This document shows positions 18,538 through 28,509 of a stretch of 64,000 bases of DNA, one piece after another. The position numbers and the translations under genes are program-made. The stretch spans positions 1-64,000 of the forward strand of contig NZ_JACJTU010000009.1 of assembly GCF_014698835.1 (NCBI RefSeq), in the 5' to 3' direction. The notes beneath the pieces were generated by a model that saw nothing but the letters and a program-made list of their open reading frames with translations, made no database searches and had not been told where the DNA came from. The first letter of the stretch is position 1. Every line of letters begins with the position of its first letter. This stretch comes from Nostoc paludosum FACHB-159 (GTDB lineage: Bacteria; Cyanobacteriota; Cyanobacteriia; Cyanobacteriales; Nostocaceae).

Positions 18538-19095
18538 CTATTGAGCTAAATTCTCTTTCAAAGACAAAGCTAAAGCGTAATAAATTTTACCGAAATAGGA
18601 ATGCGAGGTTCTAAGAACATTTTGTAAAAATATTTTTTCACTAACTGATAATCCCATCTCTACTTTTGTATCAGTTCTTTGACCAGACTCTATGTTTGTT
18701 AGTGCTTCGACTTCTGGAAGTAAATGTGCAACACCAAATAATTTTTCCAAATGAGATGTTTTTAGAAAAGCTTGCCGTTGGGCGTGACTCATAACCTCAC
18801 TTGACCCAACTCTAATTTCATCACTACTCGTATAGCTTTGCTTCTCCCCATTGGCTTTCATGTAACTGGCAGAATTCTGCTGCTGCTGTTCGTGAAAATC
18901 TGAAGCCATATAAATCTTCTCCTGACACTCAAAACTAGTATTTTTCCAGATGTTTAACCAGTTACAAGACCAATTGGTTGGCATATCATTCTCTCTAGCT
19001 GGGGAAAGATAAGCTATTTCCTCAGCCGTCGATTGGATTCTAACTTTTACATGATAAGAGCCAATGGTAGTCAATACTTTGATTTTCCTTTTCAA
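18538..19095 (-). CDS. Hypothetical protein, coupled to the upstream acyltransferase
   Basis: This 185-residue protein matches no family that I recognise. It has no signal peptide or membrane span. It contains a polar segment (FHEQQQQNSASYMKANG) and a C-terminal helical part (SEKIFLQNVLRTSHSYFGKI). The start is a TTG at 19095 that overlaps the TGA of the acyltransferase gene (19092-19094), which implies translational coupling. An internal ATG at 18984 is an alternative. Coding is likely from length and overlap, but function is unknown. Confidence 0.6.
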   Translation of the reverse strand: MKRKIKVLTTIGSYHVKVRIQSTAEEIAYLSPARENDMPTNWSCNWLNIWKNTSFECQEKIYMASDFHEQQQQNSASYMKANGEKQSYTSSDEIRVGSSEVMSHAQRQAFLKTSHLEKLFGVAHLLPEVEALTNIESGQRTDTKVEMGLSVSEKIFLQNVLRTSHSYFGKIYYALALSLKENLAQ

Positions 19096-20483
19096 ATCAA
19101 TTCTTCCATCGCGTGTTGTAAATCATTCGTCACATCAGCAACAGCTTGTCTAGCACCCAAGCGATTCTCTTTATATGCTGGGTAACGTTCAGAAATAGAT
19201 ATGGGTTCACCCACAGTTATTTTGACTTGTTCCTTACCTAATTGTGGGCGCTGGACAGCTTTATTACCTTGAATCTTAGCAATCATTTTCCATAAAATTA
19301 GAGTTGTTTCTGCAAACCTTTCTACTGTTGGTTTTTCTTTAATATAATTACCAGAAATAGCCACAAAACTTTCTACTAAACGCATGTGCCACATCCGTGC
19401 ATTTGCTTCTTCCGCAACGCGATCGCCTAAAGATTTCTCCACAGCAGATACTCCTTTAATATCCTTAAATTCTTCTCTAAAGATATAATTCCAACCAGCT
19501 TGTTCTACTCGCCGACAGCGGTCAGTTAAAGAACCTTTGGATTGCAAATCAAAATACTGTTCTGATATTAACAACGCTGCATTCAATAAAGCTTGTAAGC
19601 GAACTGCTAATGCTTGATTTCTATCTGGAATTTGCCCTGCGACAACCTTGGCATCTGGGAGTTTTTGATGATAGAAACGCGTGTAAAATATTTCCATCAG
19701 CGAAAGTAAATGTTCTGCCAAAGTTAATAATCGGGGATAAAGCGTTTCTACAGAAGCAACATTACCTGGTTGGGGTGGATTCACAGGTAAACCACTAGCT
19801 GCTTCTAATTCACTTAAAAGATTAGCGATCGCATCCCAAGGAGCATCAACATAACTATATTTAATCCCAACTGGTAAAATGAAAACCTGTTCCTCGCGTC
19901 CAGCTTTTTGCAAATCCTCGGCACACCAAAAGCCTAACTGGGCAATACCAGGTTCTAAGGGGCTGATAATCTCCGACAAACCATTGGTAGCACCTTCTGG
20001 CGCCGCAGCCATTGGAAACTTCCCATTGGCAAACAAATCACGCGCCGAACGTAACCCAGTCCAGTCAGCCTTACCCCGCTGAATCGGAGTAGCACCTAAC
20101 TGAGACATAATCCAGCCAACGTGAGAACCAGCCCATAGAGGAATGCCGCGATCGTAGATAAAATGGGCATGAATCGGAAGTTGTAACGCTGTGCCTTGCG
20201 ATCGTGCTACCTTTGGCACGAGTTGAGACAGCAAGTAGCCCAAACCAAAGGGATCGTCGGTTTTAGGATGGCGAAAAGCCAGCAGAAAACGGATCTTACC
20301 CTCCTGAAACTGGCGATAGAGATCTACCAGAACTTCCACATTGTCTGCTTCAATTTTGGTAATTGGTGTTTGCCAGTTGATCCAACTAGGTAACAAAAGA
20401 TGGACAACTTTTAAAAATAAAGGGTTGAATGCTGGAGGAATAAATTCTAAAGGTGGCTGTGCTTGATAAATTACATTAGACAA
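19092..20483 (-). CDS. 1-acyl-sn-glycerol-3-phosphate acyltransferase-like protein (PlsC fold)
   Basis: The 463-residue protein carries an acyltransferase core with the H-x4-D motif in AFRHPKTDDPFG (near residues 69-80) and PEGATNG in place of the usual PEGTRS. It probably acts in membrane lipid synthesis, moving an acyl chain to a glycerolipid. It is about twice the length of ordinary PlsC, with a long helical C-terminal region (about 260-463) whose role is unknown. The TTG start at 20483 is supported by AGGAGA eight bases ahead. A block of 7-bp repeats precedes it and separates it from the divergent proS. Confidence 0.8.
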   Translation of the reverse strand: MSNVIYQAQPPLEFIPPAFNPLFLKVVHLLLPSWINWQTPITKIEADNVEVLVDLYRQFQEGKIRFLLAFRHPKTDDPFGLGYLLSQLVPKVARSQGTALQLPIHAHFIYDRGIPLWAGSHVGWIMSQLGATPIQRGKADWTGLRSARDLFANGKFPMAAAPEGATNGLSEIISPLEPGIAQLGFWCAEDLQKAGREEQVFILPVGIKYSYVDAPWDAIANLLSELEAASGLPVNPPQPGNVASVETLYPRLLTLAEHLLSLMEIFYTRFYHQKLPDAKVVAGQIPDRNQALAVRLQALLNAALLISEQYFDLQSKGSLTDRCRRVEQAGWNYIFREEFKDIKGVSAVEKSLGDRVAEEANARMWHMRLVESFVAISGNYIKEKPTVERFAETTLILWKMIAKIQGNKAVQRPQLGKEQVKITVGEPISISERYPAYKENRLGARQAVADVTNDLQHAMEELI

Positions 20484-20502
20484 GGTTGTTTTCTCCTGAA
20501 GT

Positions 20503-20630
20503 GACTGGGGAATGGGGACTGGGGAATGGGGACTGGGGACTGGGGACTGGGGAGATGAGGGAGAAGAATTAATAACCCATGCCCAATGCCCAATGCCCGA
20601 TGCCCAATCCCCAATCCCCAGTCCCTTTGT
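20503..20630. repeat. STRR block: GGGGACT and CCCAATG heptamers
   Basis: GGGGACT/GGGGAAT heptamers (20505-20552) and CCAATGC/CCCAATC heptamers (20575-20627) fill the space between the divergent acyltransferase and proS genes. They lie where promoters are expected. Confidence 0.8.
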
Positions 20631-20697
20631 ACTTCATCCTTGATAATTCATACTTTAGTTGACATAGAAATTAGCGATTTTGGAAAGGTAATACACG

Positions 20698-22506
20698 ATG
20701 CGACTATCACAAATGTTATTTGTTACACTCCGGGACGATCCAGCTGATGCTGAGATTCCCAGCCATAAATTATTACTGCGTGCAGGTTACATTCGTCGCA
20801 TCGGTAGCGGTGTCTATGCTTATCTCCCGCTGATGTGGCGGGTACTACAAAAGGTTTCTCAAATTGTGCGCGAAGAAATGAACGCTACAGGCGCACAAGA
20901 ATGTCTTTTGCCGCAATTACAACCTGCTGATTTATGGAAAGAATCGGGACGTTGGGATACTTACACCAAAGCTGAGGGAATCATGTTTTCCCTAATTGAC
21001 CGCCGCGAGCAACAATTAGGATTAGGCCCGACTCATGAAGAAGTGATCACAGCGATCGCTCGTGATATGATTCGCTCATATCGCCAATTACCTCTGCATC
21101 TTTACCAAATTCAAACCAAGTTCCGCGATGAAATTCGTCCCCGTTTTGGTTTGATGCGCGGACGGGAATTCATCATGAAAGACGGCTACTCTTTCCACGT
21201 CGATGAAGCTAGCCTCAAAGAAACTTACGACGATATGTATCAAGCCTACAGCAATATGTTGCGGCGTTGTGGCTTAGCTTTTCGGGCAGTGGAAGCTGAT
21301 TCTGGTGCAATTGGTGGTTCTGGTTCCACAGAATTTATGGTGTTGGCGGAAGCTGGCGAAGACGAAGTTCTCTACACTGAAGATGGTAAATACGCCGCTA
21401 ACGTAGAAAAGGCCGTTTCTTTACCAGCAGATATCGAACCTTCACGGTTTACAACCTACGAAAAACGCGATACACCTGGAACAGAGACGATTGAAACAGT
21501 TTCGAGATTCCTCAAATGTTCTCCCACCCAAGTGGTGAAAAACGTCCTTTACCAAACAGTTTATAACAATGGTATGACGGTATTGGTTTTGGTGAGCATT
21601 CGAGGCGACCAAGAAGTTAACGAAGTCAAGTTGCAAAATGAATTGACCAAATTAGCTTCTAACTATGGCGCTCAAACTATTCTCAATTTGAGCGTACCAA
21701 ACTCTGAAGCGCAGCAAACATGGACAGCAAAATCTCTGCCTTTAGGCTACATTGCACCAGACATCGCAGATGAGTATATTGCTGCTAATAAACAGATCCA
21801 TCCTAAATTTTTGCGCTTAGTAGATCCAACAGCCGTTGATTTAAAAAACTTTGTTACAGGAGCGAATGAAACTGCCTATCACGTAGTTGGTGCTAACTGG
21901 GGCGAGCAATTTAAGCTACCAGAGCGTGTAGTAGATGTGCGTAAGGCTAGACCAGGCGATCGCGCCATCCATAACCCAGAACAACTCTTACAAAGCGCCA
22001 GGGGAATTGAAGCCGGTCACATATTCCAATTAGGCACTAAATATTCCCAAGCAATGGGATCAACTTATACCAATGAACAGGGTGAAGAAAAACCGCTAGT
22101 CATGGGTTGTTTTGGTGTAGGGGTATCGCGTTTAGCCCAAGCTGCCGTAGAGCAATCTTACGACAAAGATGGAATTATTTGGCCAGTAGCGATCGCACCT
22201 TATCACGCGATCGTCACAATTCCCAACATTAATGATGCTCAACAAGTTGAAATCGCCCAAAAACTTTACACCCAACTCAATCAAGCCGGAATCGAAACCT
22301 TGCTCGATGACCGCGATGAACGAGCTGGAGTGAAATTCAAAGATGCAGACTTGATAGGCATACCATACAGAATCGTAACCGGACGAGCGATCGCCAACGG
22401 CAAAGTCGAAGTTGTAGAAAGAGCAACCCGTAAATCCCAAGAAATCCCCATTGATGAAGTGACAACTACACTCAAACAGTGGGTTAACGAGGCAATAGGC
22501 AAATAG
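20698..22506 (+). CDS. proS: Prolyl-tRNA synthetase
   Basis: The 602-residue class II synthetase has motif 1 ([18 protein letters not shown]), motif 2 ([19 protein letters not shown]) and motif 3 ([13 protein letters not shown]). The insertion editing domain (INS, about residues 220-400) is that of the bacterial type. It attaches proline to tRNA-Pro and clears mischarged alanine. ATG 20698 gives [19 protein letters not shown], the usual family start. The C-terminal anticodon-binding domain is complete. Repeats follow within 3 bases of the stop. Confidence 0.97.
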   Translation: MRLSQMLFVTLRDDPADAEIPSHKLLLRAGYIRRIGSGVYAYLPLMWRVLQKVSQIVREEMNATGAQECLLPQLQPADLWKESGRWDTYTKAEGIMFSLIDRREQQLGLGPTHEEVITAIARDMIRSYRQLPLHLYQIQTKFRDEIRPRFGLMRGREFIMKDGYSFHVDEASLKETYDDMYQAYSNMLRRCGLAFRAVEADSGAIGGSGSTEFMVLAEAGEDEVLYTEDGKYAANVEKAVSLPADIEPSRFTTYEKRDTPGTETIETVSRFLKCSPTQVVKNVLYQTVYNNGMTVLVLVSIRGDQEVNEVKLQNELTKLASNYGAQTILNLSVPNSEAQQTWTAKSLPLGYIAPDIADEYIAANKQIHPKFLRLVDPTAVDLKNFVTGANETAYHVVGANWGEQFKLPERVVDVRKARPGDRAIHNPEQLLQSARGIEAGHIFQLGTKYSQAMGSTYTNEQGEEKPLVMGCFGVGVSRLAQAAVEQSYDKDGIIWPVAIAPYHAIVTIPNINDAQQVEIAQKLYTQLNQAGIETLLDDRDERAGVKFKDADLIGIPYRIVTGRAIANGKVEVVERATRKSQEIPIDEVTTTLKQWVNEAIGK

Positions 22507-22618
22507 GCAATAGGCAATAGGGCATGGGGCATTGGGCATTGGGCATTGGGCATTGGGCATTGGTTATTCTTCCCCTGCCTCCCCTGCCTCCCCTGCCCCC
22601 ATTCCCCATTCCCCACCT
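22497..22618. repeat. STRR block: GGCAATA, GGGCATT and CCCCTGCCT repeats
   Basis: AGGCAAT and GGGCATT heptamers (22497-22563) are followed by CCCCTGCCTC and CCCATTC repeats (22572-22616). The first bases overlap the last codons of proS. The rest of the gap to 22826 shows no gene. Confidence 0.8.
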
Positions 22619-22826
22619 CCCCAAAATTTACATAATTCGACAGTGACGGACTAGAAGTGCAAATTCTAAAATTGAATTAGGGACTTGCAGGATTAAAAAA
22701 TAATCGGATTTCGAGGCATGAAGCCTCCTCTAAATTGTGGAAACTCTCCACATGTAAGTATCGTCTTTAACCAGGCTGCTCCTCACATAACTACCATCTC
22801 AGCCCTCAGTCAGGAAGGTTTTGAAC

Positions 22827-23438
22827 ATGAAAGACCAACAAGGATCTAATCGTATTTCTTCAGGCTTAATTGCAGGTGTCGCAGCAGCAGTTGTAGCGGT
22901 AGGTGGCGGCGTGGCTTGGTTAACTTCACAATCTAATAATACTCCTACACCGTCAAAACCGTCTCAAGGTATTGACCAGCCAGCACAGCCATCAACTAGG
23001 CAGCCAGGTAATGAGCAAACTGCTAATGTTTATTGGCTCAGACCAAAAGATAAAAATCTTGCTTTGGTTCCCAAGCCAGTGAGAGTAGCTGCTGTACGAC
23101 CCAACCAAGCTTTAGAAGCAGCTTTTGAAAGCTTGTTAGCAGGGCCAACAGAAGGAACAGATTCTACAACTATCCCCAAGGGAACCAAATTATTAGGGCT
23201 GAAAGAGGACAATGATGAAGTTCGCGTTAATTTATCTGAAGAATTTACCAGGGGTGGCGGTAGTGCCTCAATGATAGGTCGCGTGGGACAAGTTGTTTAC
23301 ACTGCGACAACATTAAATCCAAAAGCCAAAGTGTACATTGACGTGAACGGTAAACCTTTAGATGTTTTGGGTGGTGAGGGTGTAGAGTTACAACAACCGC
23401 TAACTCGTGAAAGCTTTGATAAAAACTATCCGCTTTAA
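22827..23438 (+). CDS. GerMN domain protein
   Basis: This 203-residue protein has an N-terminal membrane anchor (LIAGVAAAVVAVGGGVAWLT), a Pro/Gln/Thr-rich linker and a GerMN domain (about 70-190; ANVYWLR, then LAGPTEG and VRVNLSEEF). The domain is known from spore germination proteins and from cell-envelope proteins in non-sporing bacteria; in cyanobacteria its role is not established. ATG 22827 has AGGAAGG at good spacing; a TTG two codons earlier is also possible. The protein is expected on the outer face of the cytoplasmic membrane. Confidence 0.82.
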   Translation: MKDQQGSNRISSGLIAGVAAAVVAVGGGVAWLTSQSNNTPTPSKPSQGIDQPAQPSTRQPGNEQTANVYWLRPKDKNLALVPKPVRVAAVRPNQALEAAFESLLAGPTEGTDSTTIPKGTKLLGLKEDNDEVRVNLSEEFTRGGGSASMIGRVGQVVYTATTLNPKAKVYIDVNGKPLDVLGGEGVELQQPLTRESFDKNYPL

Positions 23439-23443
23439 ATAAG

Positions 23444-23516
23444 TTAGGAGTTACGAGTCAAAAGTTAAGAGTGAGGAGTTTTAACTCATAACTCACAACT
23501 CATAACTCATAACTTT
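23444..23516. repeat. STRR block between convergent genes
   Basis: TTAGGAGTTACGAGTC-like units are followed by AACTCATAACTCACAACTC heptamers in inverted sense. The two halves can pair, so the block may work as a two-way transcription end. Confidence 0.6.
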
Positions 23517-23523
23517 CTCAGAC

Positions 23524-23871
23524 CTACCGTTTGCTATTCAAGACACGAAAATTACGGGCTTGCTGTTCTAACCTTGTGGCGAGGCGATCGCAAACCCGAT
23601 TACACAACTCAAAAATCATTTGATCTTCTACCCTGTAATAGGCGCAAGTTCCTTCACTGCGGCGGCTAAGGATTCCTGCTTGCCACATTATCTTCAGGTG
23701 CTTTGACACATTTGCCTGAGAAGTCTGTGTTGCCTCTACCAACTCTTGCACGCATTTTTCTTCATCCCGCAGTAAGTGTAGCAGCCGTAGGCGCATTGGC
23801 TCACTTAACAGGCCGAAGTATTCAGCTACTTGTTGCACCACTTCTGGTGGTAAAGGCAACGTTTGTTTCAT
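23524..23871 (-). CDS. ArsR/SmtB family transcriptional regulator
   Basis: The 115-residue winged-helix protein has the ArsR pattern: LLSEPMRLRLLHLLRDEEKCVQELVEA, then recognition helix QANVSKHLKIMWQAG and wing SRRSEGTCAYYRV. The ELCVCDL-type metal site of ArsR/SmtB is not present; a cysteine lies in EKCVQE and another in ELCNRVCDR. What it senses (metal, redox or neither) is open. It follows accB and efp on the same strand with 63 bases to accB, and could be read with them or alone. Confidence 0.85.
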   Translation of the reverse strand: MKQTLPLPPEVVQQVAEYFGLLSEPMRLRLLHLLRDEEKCVQELVEATQTSQANVSKHLKIMWQAGILSRRSEGTCAYYRVEDQMIFELCNRVCDRLATRLEQQARNFRVLNSKR

Positions 23872-23934
23872 CAGGATTAACCCGCAAGGATTGAAAGTTT
23901 TAAGGATGACTCACTTCATAATATAGATTAATAC

Positions 23935-24492
23935 TTAATCAGGGTTAATTCGCATCAAAGGTTGACCATATTCTACAGGTTCACCATTTTGCAGGAGAAT
24001 TTCCATCACTTGCCCAGAGACTTCGGCTTCGATTTCATTCATCAGCTTCATGGCCTCAATGATACAGACTGTTTGACCTTTGCGGACGCGATCGCCCACC
24101 TCTACGAATGGTGTTTCACCCGGTGCAGGAGCGCGATAAAATGTCCCCACCATAGGAGAAGGTACCTCTACTAATCTCTGGTCAATAGTTGAGGGCGGAT
24201 TGACTGACAACTGTAATTGGCCTCCAGTTGCAGCATTCTCAAACAGGCGACCTGTTGCTACCTCTGTTACCTGACTTGTAGCTACCTGGTTTGCTGTAGG
24301 TAAACCCGATGACAAGCCCGAACCTACCACACCGCCTAAGGTCGTTTGACCTACCGACAACATATGATTGCTGATGCTCACAGCCTTACGAACTGTTAGT
24401 TCAAAGTCATCGCTTTTGAGCGTGACTTCTGCAATGTCAGTTTGTGCGATAGTTGCCAGTAGTTGGCGGATTTCATTAAAGTCCAATGGCAC
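23935..24492 (-). CDS. accB: Biotin carboxyl carrier protein of acetyl-CoA carboxylase
   Basis: The 185-residue protein carries the biotinyl domain at 105-183, with EAMKLMNE and the biotin-accepting Lys149. The N-terminal helical region starts MPLDFNEIRQLLATIAQTDI. A Ser/Thr/Gly/Val-rich linker separates the two. It is the carrier subunit of the multi-part carboxylase that makes malonyl-CoA. It lies 109 bases downstream of efp on the same strand, an order widely seen in bacteria. Confidence 0.96.
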   Translation of the reverse strand: MPLDFNEIRQLLATIAQTDIAEVTLKSDDFELTVRKAVSISNHMLSVGQTTLGGVVGSGLSSGLPTANQVATSQVTEVATGRLFENAATGGQLQLSVNPPSTIDQRLVEVPSPMVGTFYRAPAPGETPFVEVGDRVRKGQTVCIIEAMKLMNEIEAEVSGQVMEILLQNGEPVEYGQPLMRINPD

Positions 24493-24601
24493 AGTTTTTA
24501 TTACCTCGACCTATCCGTAAATTAGCATTTTTAAGTGTGGCAGGGATTTAATCCCTAAATAGGGATTGAAATCGGGATTTGTTTGAGATTGGAATCCAAA
24601 C

Positions 24602-25159
24602 TTATTCCCTGCCTAAATATTTATCATCACGGGTATCAATTTTGATGCGTTCGCCTTGAGAAATAAACAAGGGAACCATCACAGTTGCGCCAGTTTCGAG
24701 AGTAGCTGGCTTAGTACCACCTGTAGCAGTGTCACCTTTGACACCGGGATCTGTTTGCACAACTTCTAGAACCACAGAGTTGGGCAGTTCCACTTCTAGG
24801 ACTTGTTCGCCCCAACGAATGACGTTAGCTTCCATACCTTCCTTGAGATATTTTACGCGATCGCCAATTTGTGATGCGCTCAATCTGCCTTCTTCATATG
24901 TTTCCATATCCATAAAGACAAACTCATCACCCTCTTTATAGGTATGCTGCATTGTCCTTTTTTCTAAAGTGGCTTGGGGCACTGTTTCCCCAGCCCGGAA
25001 GGTTTTTTCCACCACGCTTCCATTCTGAACATTTTTCAGTTTGGTTCGTACAAAGGCAGAACCTTTTCCTGGCTTAACGTGGAGGAATTCCACCACTCGC
25101 CATACAGATCCATCTAATACAATTGAGACACCAGGTCGAAAGTCGTTGCTGGAGATCAT
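24602..25159 (-). CDS. efp: Elongation factor P
   Basis: The 185-residue protein has the three-domain EF-P layout. The start [17 protein letters not shown] is the common one, so the 16 upstream in-frame codons are left out. The loop [12 protein letters not shown] places the usually modified residue at Lys32, and KYLGRE ends the protein. EF-P rescues ribosomes stalled at proline runs. A modification enzyme for Lys32 was not seen in the window. Confidence 0.96.
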   Translation of the reverse strand: MISSNDFRPGVSIVLDGSVWRVVEFLHVKPGKGSAFVRTKLKNVQNGSVVEKTFRAGETVPQATLEKRTMQHTYKEGDEFVFMDMETYEEGRLSASQIGDRVKYLKEGMEANVIRWGEQVLEVELPNSVVLEVVQTDPGVKGDTATGGTKPATLETGATVMVPLFISQGERIKIDTRDDKYLGRE

Positions 25160-25267
25160 GAAACTTTCAAGTTTTGGAAGACAATCGGCATTTATTGTAC
25201 CCTTCAAGGGGAGTAATTAGTTATTCATTTTGGGCATTGGCCAAACAGGGCATGGGGCATAGGGCAA

Positions 25268-25380
25268 GCAGGAAGTGTGGGAGGGGTGGGAGGTGTGGGA
25301 GGATGGGGAAGCATTAATTCTCTTTCTCCCCACACTCCCCTGCCCCCCAGTCCCCAGTCCCCAGTCCCCAGTCAACACTC
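25268..25380. repeat. STRR block: GTGGGAG and CCCCAGT repeats
   Basis: GTGGGAGGGGTGGGAG units are followed by CCCCAGT heptamers (25343-25374). A reading frame runs through the block into the cyclophilin gene, and its glycine- and proline-rich start is an artefact of this. Confidence 0.75.
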
Positions 25381-25414
25381 TGCACTGGGCACTCCTACTG
25401 TGGGAAGATTATTG

Positions 25415-26569
25415 ATGGGTTACGTCCAGTCAACAATATCAATGCTGCATTTGAGTTATTCCATGCTTGACTTATTAAAATCCTGGCTGAAGAACAGCCT
25501 AATGGCAATACTGCTGCTAACAATATTTTTAGGCATAACTACAGTTGGGTGGACTCCCTCTAGTAGCGCCGCGCTGCCAGCTGGCAACGCAATTACAGAC
25601 GGTAATGCTTTGTTGCGGTACGCACTCCCGATAGATAACAAACCTGTGCGGCAACTACAAGCCAGCTTAGAGGACATTTCTAGCCAACTGCGGGCAAATC
25701 GGCGCTGGGGTGCTGTTTCCAAAGACATCAGCCAAGCATCTCGCATTCTCGATAAACCCTCCCAAATCCTAGCAAGTGTTCCCGAAGAACGCCAACCCCA
25801 AGCAGAAGCTTGGATTAACGAATTAAAATCTGGCGTGCTTAACCTGCAAGAATTGGCGAATACCAAAGATAAACAACAAATTTTGCAACAGAGAACTAAA
25901 CTGTTGAATCTCATCACTCAGCTAGAAGAGTCAATGGTGAAGGAATTTCCCTTTGAAGTTCCTGCTGAGTACAGTAACCTGCCACAACTTAAAGGCCGCG
26001 CCACCGTAGAATTAAAAACCAACAAAGGCAACCTCACCGTTGTAGTGGATGGTTACAGCGCCCCTGTGACTGCTGGTAATTTTATAGATTTAGTGCAGAG
26101 GGGTTTTTATAATGGCTTAGAATTCACCCGTTCTGAAGAATCTTACTTTCTGCAAACTGGAGATCCACCTGGAAAAGAAGTGGGTTTTATCGATCCGAAA
26201 ACAGGTAAATACCGCGCTGTTCCTTTAGAAATCTTGGTTGAAGGCGACAAGGAACCTACCTATGGCATTACCCTAGAAGAAGCTGGTCGTTACATTGATA
26301 TGCCAGTTCTACCTTTTTCCGCTTTTGGTGCAGTAGTTATGGCTCGTCCCGAAAGTGAAGTCAATGGAGGTTCTTCACAATTTTTCTTCTTTCTATTTGA
26401 ACCAGAACTTACTCCCGCCGGACGAAACCTATTGGATGGTCGCTACGCTGTTTTTGGCTATCTCACTGAAGGCAAAGAAGTTTTGGATAAACTGAGGGCT
26501 GGTGACAAAATTGAGTCAGCAACAGTAGTCCAAGGTATAGAAAATCTGGTTGAGCCGCAAGCAGCATAA
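25415..26569 (+). CDS. Lumenal peptidyl-prolyl cis-trans isomerase, cyclophilin type (CYP38/TLP40-like)
   Basis: About 384 residues. A membrane-spanning signal (LMAILLLTIFLGITTVGW) with SSAALPAG after it suggests export to the thylakoid lumen or periplasm. A helical region (about 50-165) resembles the PsbQ-like part of CYP38. The cyclophilin domain follows (TVELKTNKGNLTVVVDG through FFFFLFEPELTPAGRNLLDGRY). In plants CYP38/TLP40 assists photosystem II assembly; a similar role is inferred. The ATG at 25415 has GGAAG in front; 25442 and 25463 are possible later starts. Confidence 0.85.
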   Translation: MGYVQSTISMLHLSYSMLDLLKSWLKNSLMAILLLTIFLGITTVGWTPSSSAALPAGNAITDGNALLRYALPIDNKPVRQLQASLEDISSQLRANRRWGAVSKDISQASRILDKPSQILASVPEERQPQAEAWINELKSGVLNLQELANTKDKQQILQQRTKLLNLITQLEESMVKEFPFEVPAEYSNLPQLKGRATVELKTNKGNLTVVVDGYSAPVTAGNFIDLVQRGFYNGLEFTRSEESYFLQTGDPPGKEVGFIDPKTGKYRAVPLEILVEGDKEPTYGITLEEAGRYIDMPVLPFSAFGAVVMARPESEVNGGSSQFFFFLFEPELTPAGRNLLDGRYAVFGYLTEGKEVLDKLRAGDKIESATVVQGIENLVEPQAA

Positions 26570-26655
26570 AGATGAGGGAGTGGGGGGGAAGGATTTCTTC
26601 CCCATCCTCCCACACCTTCCACACTTGCAATGCCCCATATCCTATGCCCAGTCCC

Positions 26656-27228
26656 CTAACTGAGATTCCCAGCGGTAAATATCCGATCGACTGCGATCGC
26701 TATTTCTGGAAAAGTCCGCGATACAATTTGCTGGTCGCCAGCAAACACAGTCTCTTCATAAAATCCTTCTTCCAGCCACAGCACAGAAATCTTTTCTTTT
26801 AGTGGGTCTACAATCCAATATTCTGGCACTTCAACCGCAGCATATTCAGACCGTTTATAACGATAGTCCCGGTTAATAGAATCTGGACTGACTACCTCTA
26901 CAATTAGTAATGGTGGTGACTCAAAGACTGCTGATGCATTGAGCAATTCCCTTGCTTGCTCCTGCGTCACCACAGATAAATCAGTTAACCTAGACTTATT
27001 TTTCCCCGTCCTCGTCCCCGTTTCCCGAAAAGTTAACCAAGGTAAACTCAAGCGCTGAATTTCCGCTATAAATGCGGTATCTAAAAAAGCGACAATCAAG
27101 AAATGTTGAATTGTAGGGGGATTCATTAATTGCAGTCTGCCATCTACTAGCTCGTAGTGAAAACCACTGCCATCATCATAAGCTAAGTACTCTTCAAATG
27201 TGAGCTTTGTTACTGGTGTAGAGACCAT
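26656..27228 (-). CDS. Uma2 family (DUF820) PD-(D/E)XK nuclease-like protein
   Basis: The 190-residue protein has the Uma2 pattern: LTFEEYLAYDDGSGFHYELVDG, SRLTDLSVVTQEQ, LLIVEVVSPDSINRDYRYKR and EVPEYWIVDP. The YRYKR and VEVVSPDS residues form the predicted active strand. It is one of three diverse Uma2 genes in the window and shows no obvious operon partner. The divergent thiL lies beyond a repeat block. Confidence 0.88.
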   Translation of the reverse strand: MVSTPVTKLTFEEYLAYDDGSGFHYELVDGRLQLMNPPTIQHFLIVAFLDTAFIAEIQRLSLPWLTFRETGTRTGKNKSRLTDLSVVTQEQARELLNASAVFESPPLLIVEVVSPDSINRDYRYKRSEYAAVEVPEYWIVDPLKEKISVLWLEEGFYEETVFAGDQQIVSRTFPEIAIAVDRIFTAGNLS

Positions 27229-27401
27229 TCCAACATCCCCCTAAACGATAACTTTATCGTAACTTGAGGGAGTGGGGAACAGAGGGGCAGAGGGGCACAG
27301 GAGCAGGGGAAGATGGAGACAGAATTTCACCTCCCCACCCCATTTCGTTATCTGCCTACATTCCCAATCACGAATGACCAATGACTAATGACTAATAACT
27401 A

Positions 27402-28400
27402 ATGACTACAGTCAAAGATATTGGCGAACAAGGTCTTTTAGCAAAATTACAGCGTTTCTGTCCCCCAGAAATTATTGGCGATGATGCAGCAGTATTGGTG
27501 ACAGCACCAGACCAATCTTTAGTCGTCACCACAGATGTGCTGGTTGACGGCGTGCATTTTAGTAACCTCACCACTTCCCCAGAAGACGCAGGTTGGCGTG
27601 CGGCGGCTGCTAACTTGTCAGATTTAGCAGCGATGGGTGCTTTTCCATTGGGGATCGCTGTCGGATTGGGACTTCCTGGGGATTTGAGCGTGAATTGGGT
27701 AGAAAGCTTATACCAGGGAATGACAGAATGCCTGCAAAAGTACAATACCCCAATTGTTGGTGGTGATGTGGTGCGATCGCCTGTGACTACTTTGGCAATT
27801 ACCGCTTTTGGTCAAGTTCACCCCAGTCAAATTATCCGCCGTTCTGCTGCTGTTGTGGGGGATGCGATCGTCGTTACAGGTGTTCACGGAGCCTCCCACG
27901 CTGGCTTACAACTGCTTTTGCATCCCGAATTAGGACAAAACCTCAGTGATGAACAAAAGACGGCTCTAATCGGCGCACATCAGCGTCCCCAGCCACGATT
28001 AGATGTCCTACCCATCCTCGAAAAAATCATAACATCTCCAATGTCTATCGCTGGCATGGATAGCAGCGACGGTTTAGCAGATGCTGTAATCCAAATTTGT
28101 CGCGCCAGCAGCGTTGGTGCGGTTTTAGAATTCAGAGAAATTTCCTTACCAACAGCTTTTAACAATTGGCTAACACCAGAGCAAGCTCTCCAATATGCTC
28201 TCTATGGCGGCGAAGACTTTGAATTAGTGCTGTGCTTACCACAAAAGTCAGCATCAGCTTTCGTAAAACATCTTGGTGAAGGTGCTGCGATCGTTGGCAG
28301 AATTACACCAGGTTCAACAATACTATTACACGACGAGCAAAAAAAATTCCCCGACCAAGTTCTCACTCTTAGCCAGGGATTTCAACACTTTAAGAGTTAG
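27402..28400 (+). CDS. thiL: Thiamine-monophosphate kinase
   Basis: The 332-residue enzyme phosphorylates thiamine monophosphate to thiamine diphosphate. It belongs to the PurM/ThiL fold. Seen are GDDAAVL (metal and ATP binding), TTDVLVDGVHF, AANLSDLAAMGA, GGDVVRSP, MDSSDGLADA and YGGEDFELV, all in the expected order. The ATG lies right after a TGACTAA-type repeat, so its promoter must lie within or before it. Confidence 0.95.
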   Translation: MTTVKDIGEQGLLAKLQRFCPPEIIGDDAAVLVTAPDQSLVVTTDVLVDGVHFSNLTTSPEDAGWRAAAANLSDLAAMGAFPLGIAVGLGLPGDLSVNWVESLYQGMTECLQKYNTPIVGGDVVRSPVTTLAITAFGQVHPSQIIRRSAAVVGDAIVVTGVHGASHAGLQLLLHPELGQNLSDEQKTALIGAHQRPQPRLDVLPILEKIITSPMSIAGMDSSDGLADAVIQICRASSVGAVLEFREISLPTAFNNWLTPEQALQYALYGGEDFELVLCLPQKSASAFVKHLGEGAAIVGRITPGSTILLHDEQKKFPDQVLTLSQGFQHFKS

Positions 28401-28508
28401 AAGTTAGGAGTTAGGAGTTAGAAGTTTTAATTCCTCACTCTCCATTCTTCACTCCTGATTCTTCACCCTTTATTCCTAACTCTTCACTCCTAACTCCTAA
28501 CTTTATTA
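28398..28508. repeat. STRR heptamers in inverted halves between thiL and gap2
   Basis: GTTAGGA/GTTAGAA heptamers (28398-28428) face TCCTAAC/TCTTCAC heptamers (28436-28503). The halves are complementary and lie between two convergent genes, so they can fold into a long imperfect hairpin that may end both transcripts. Confidence 0.65.
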
Positions 28509-28509
28509 A

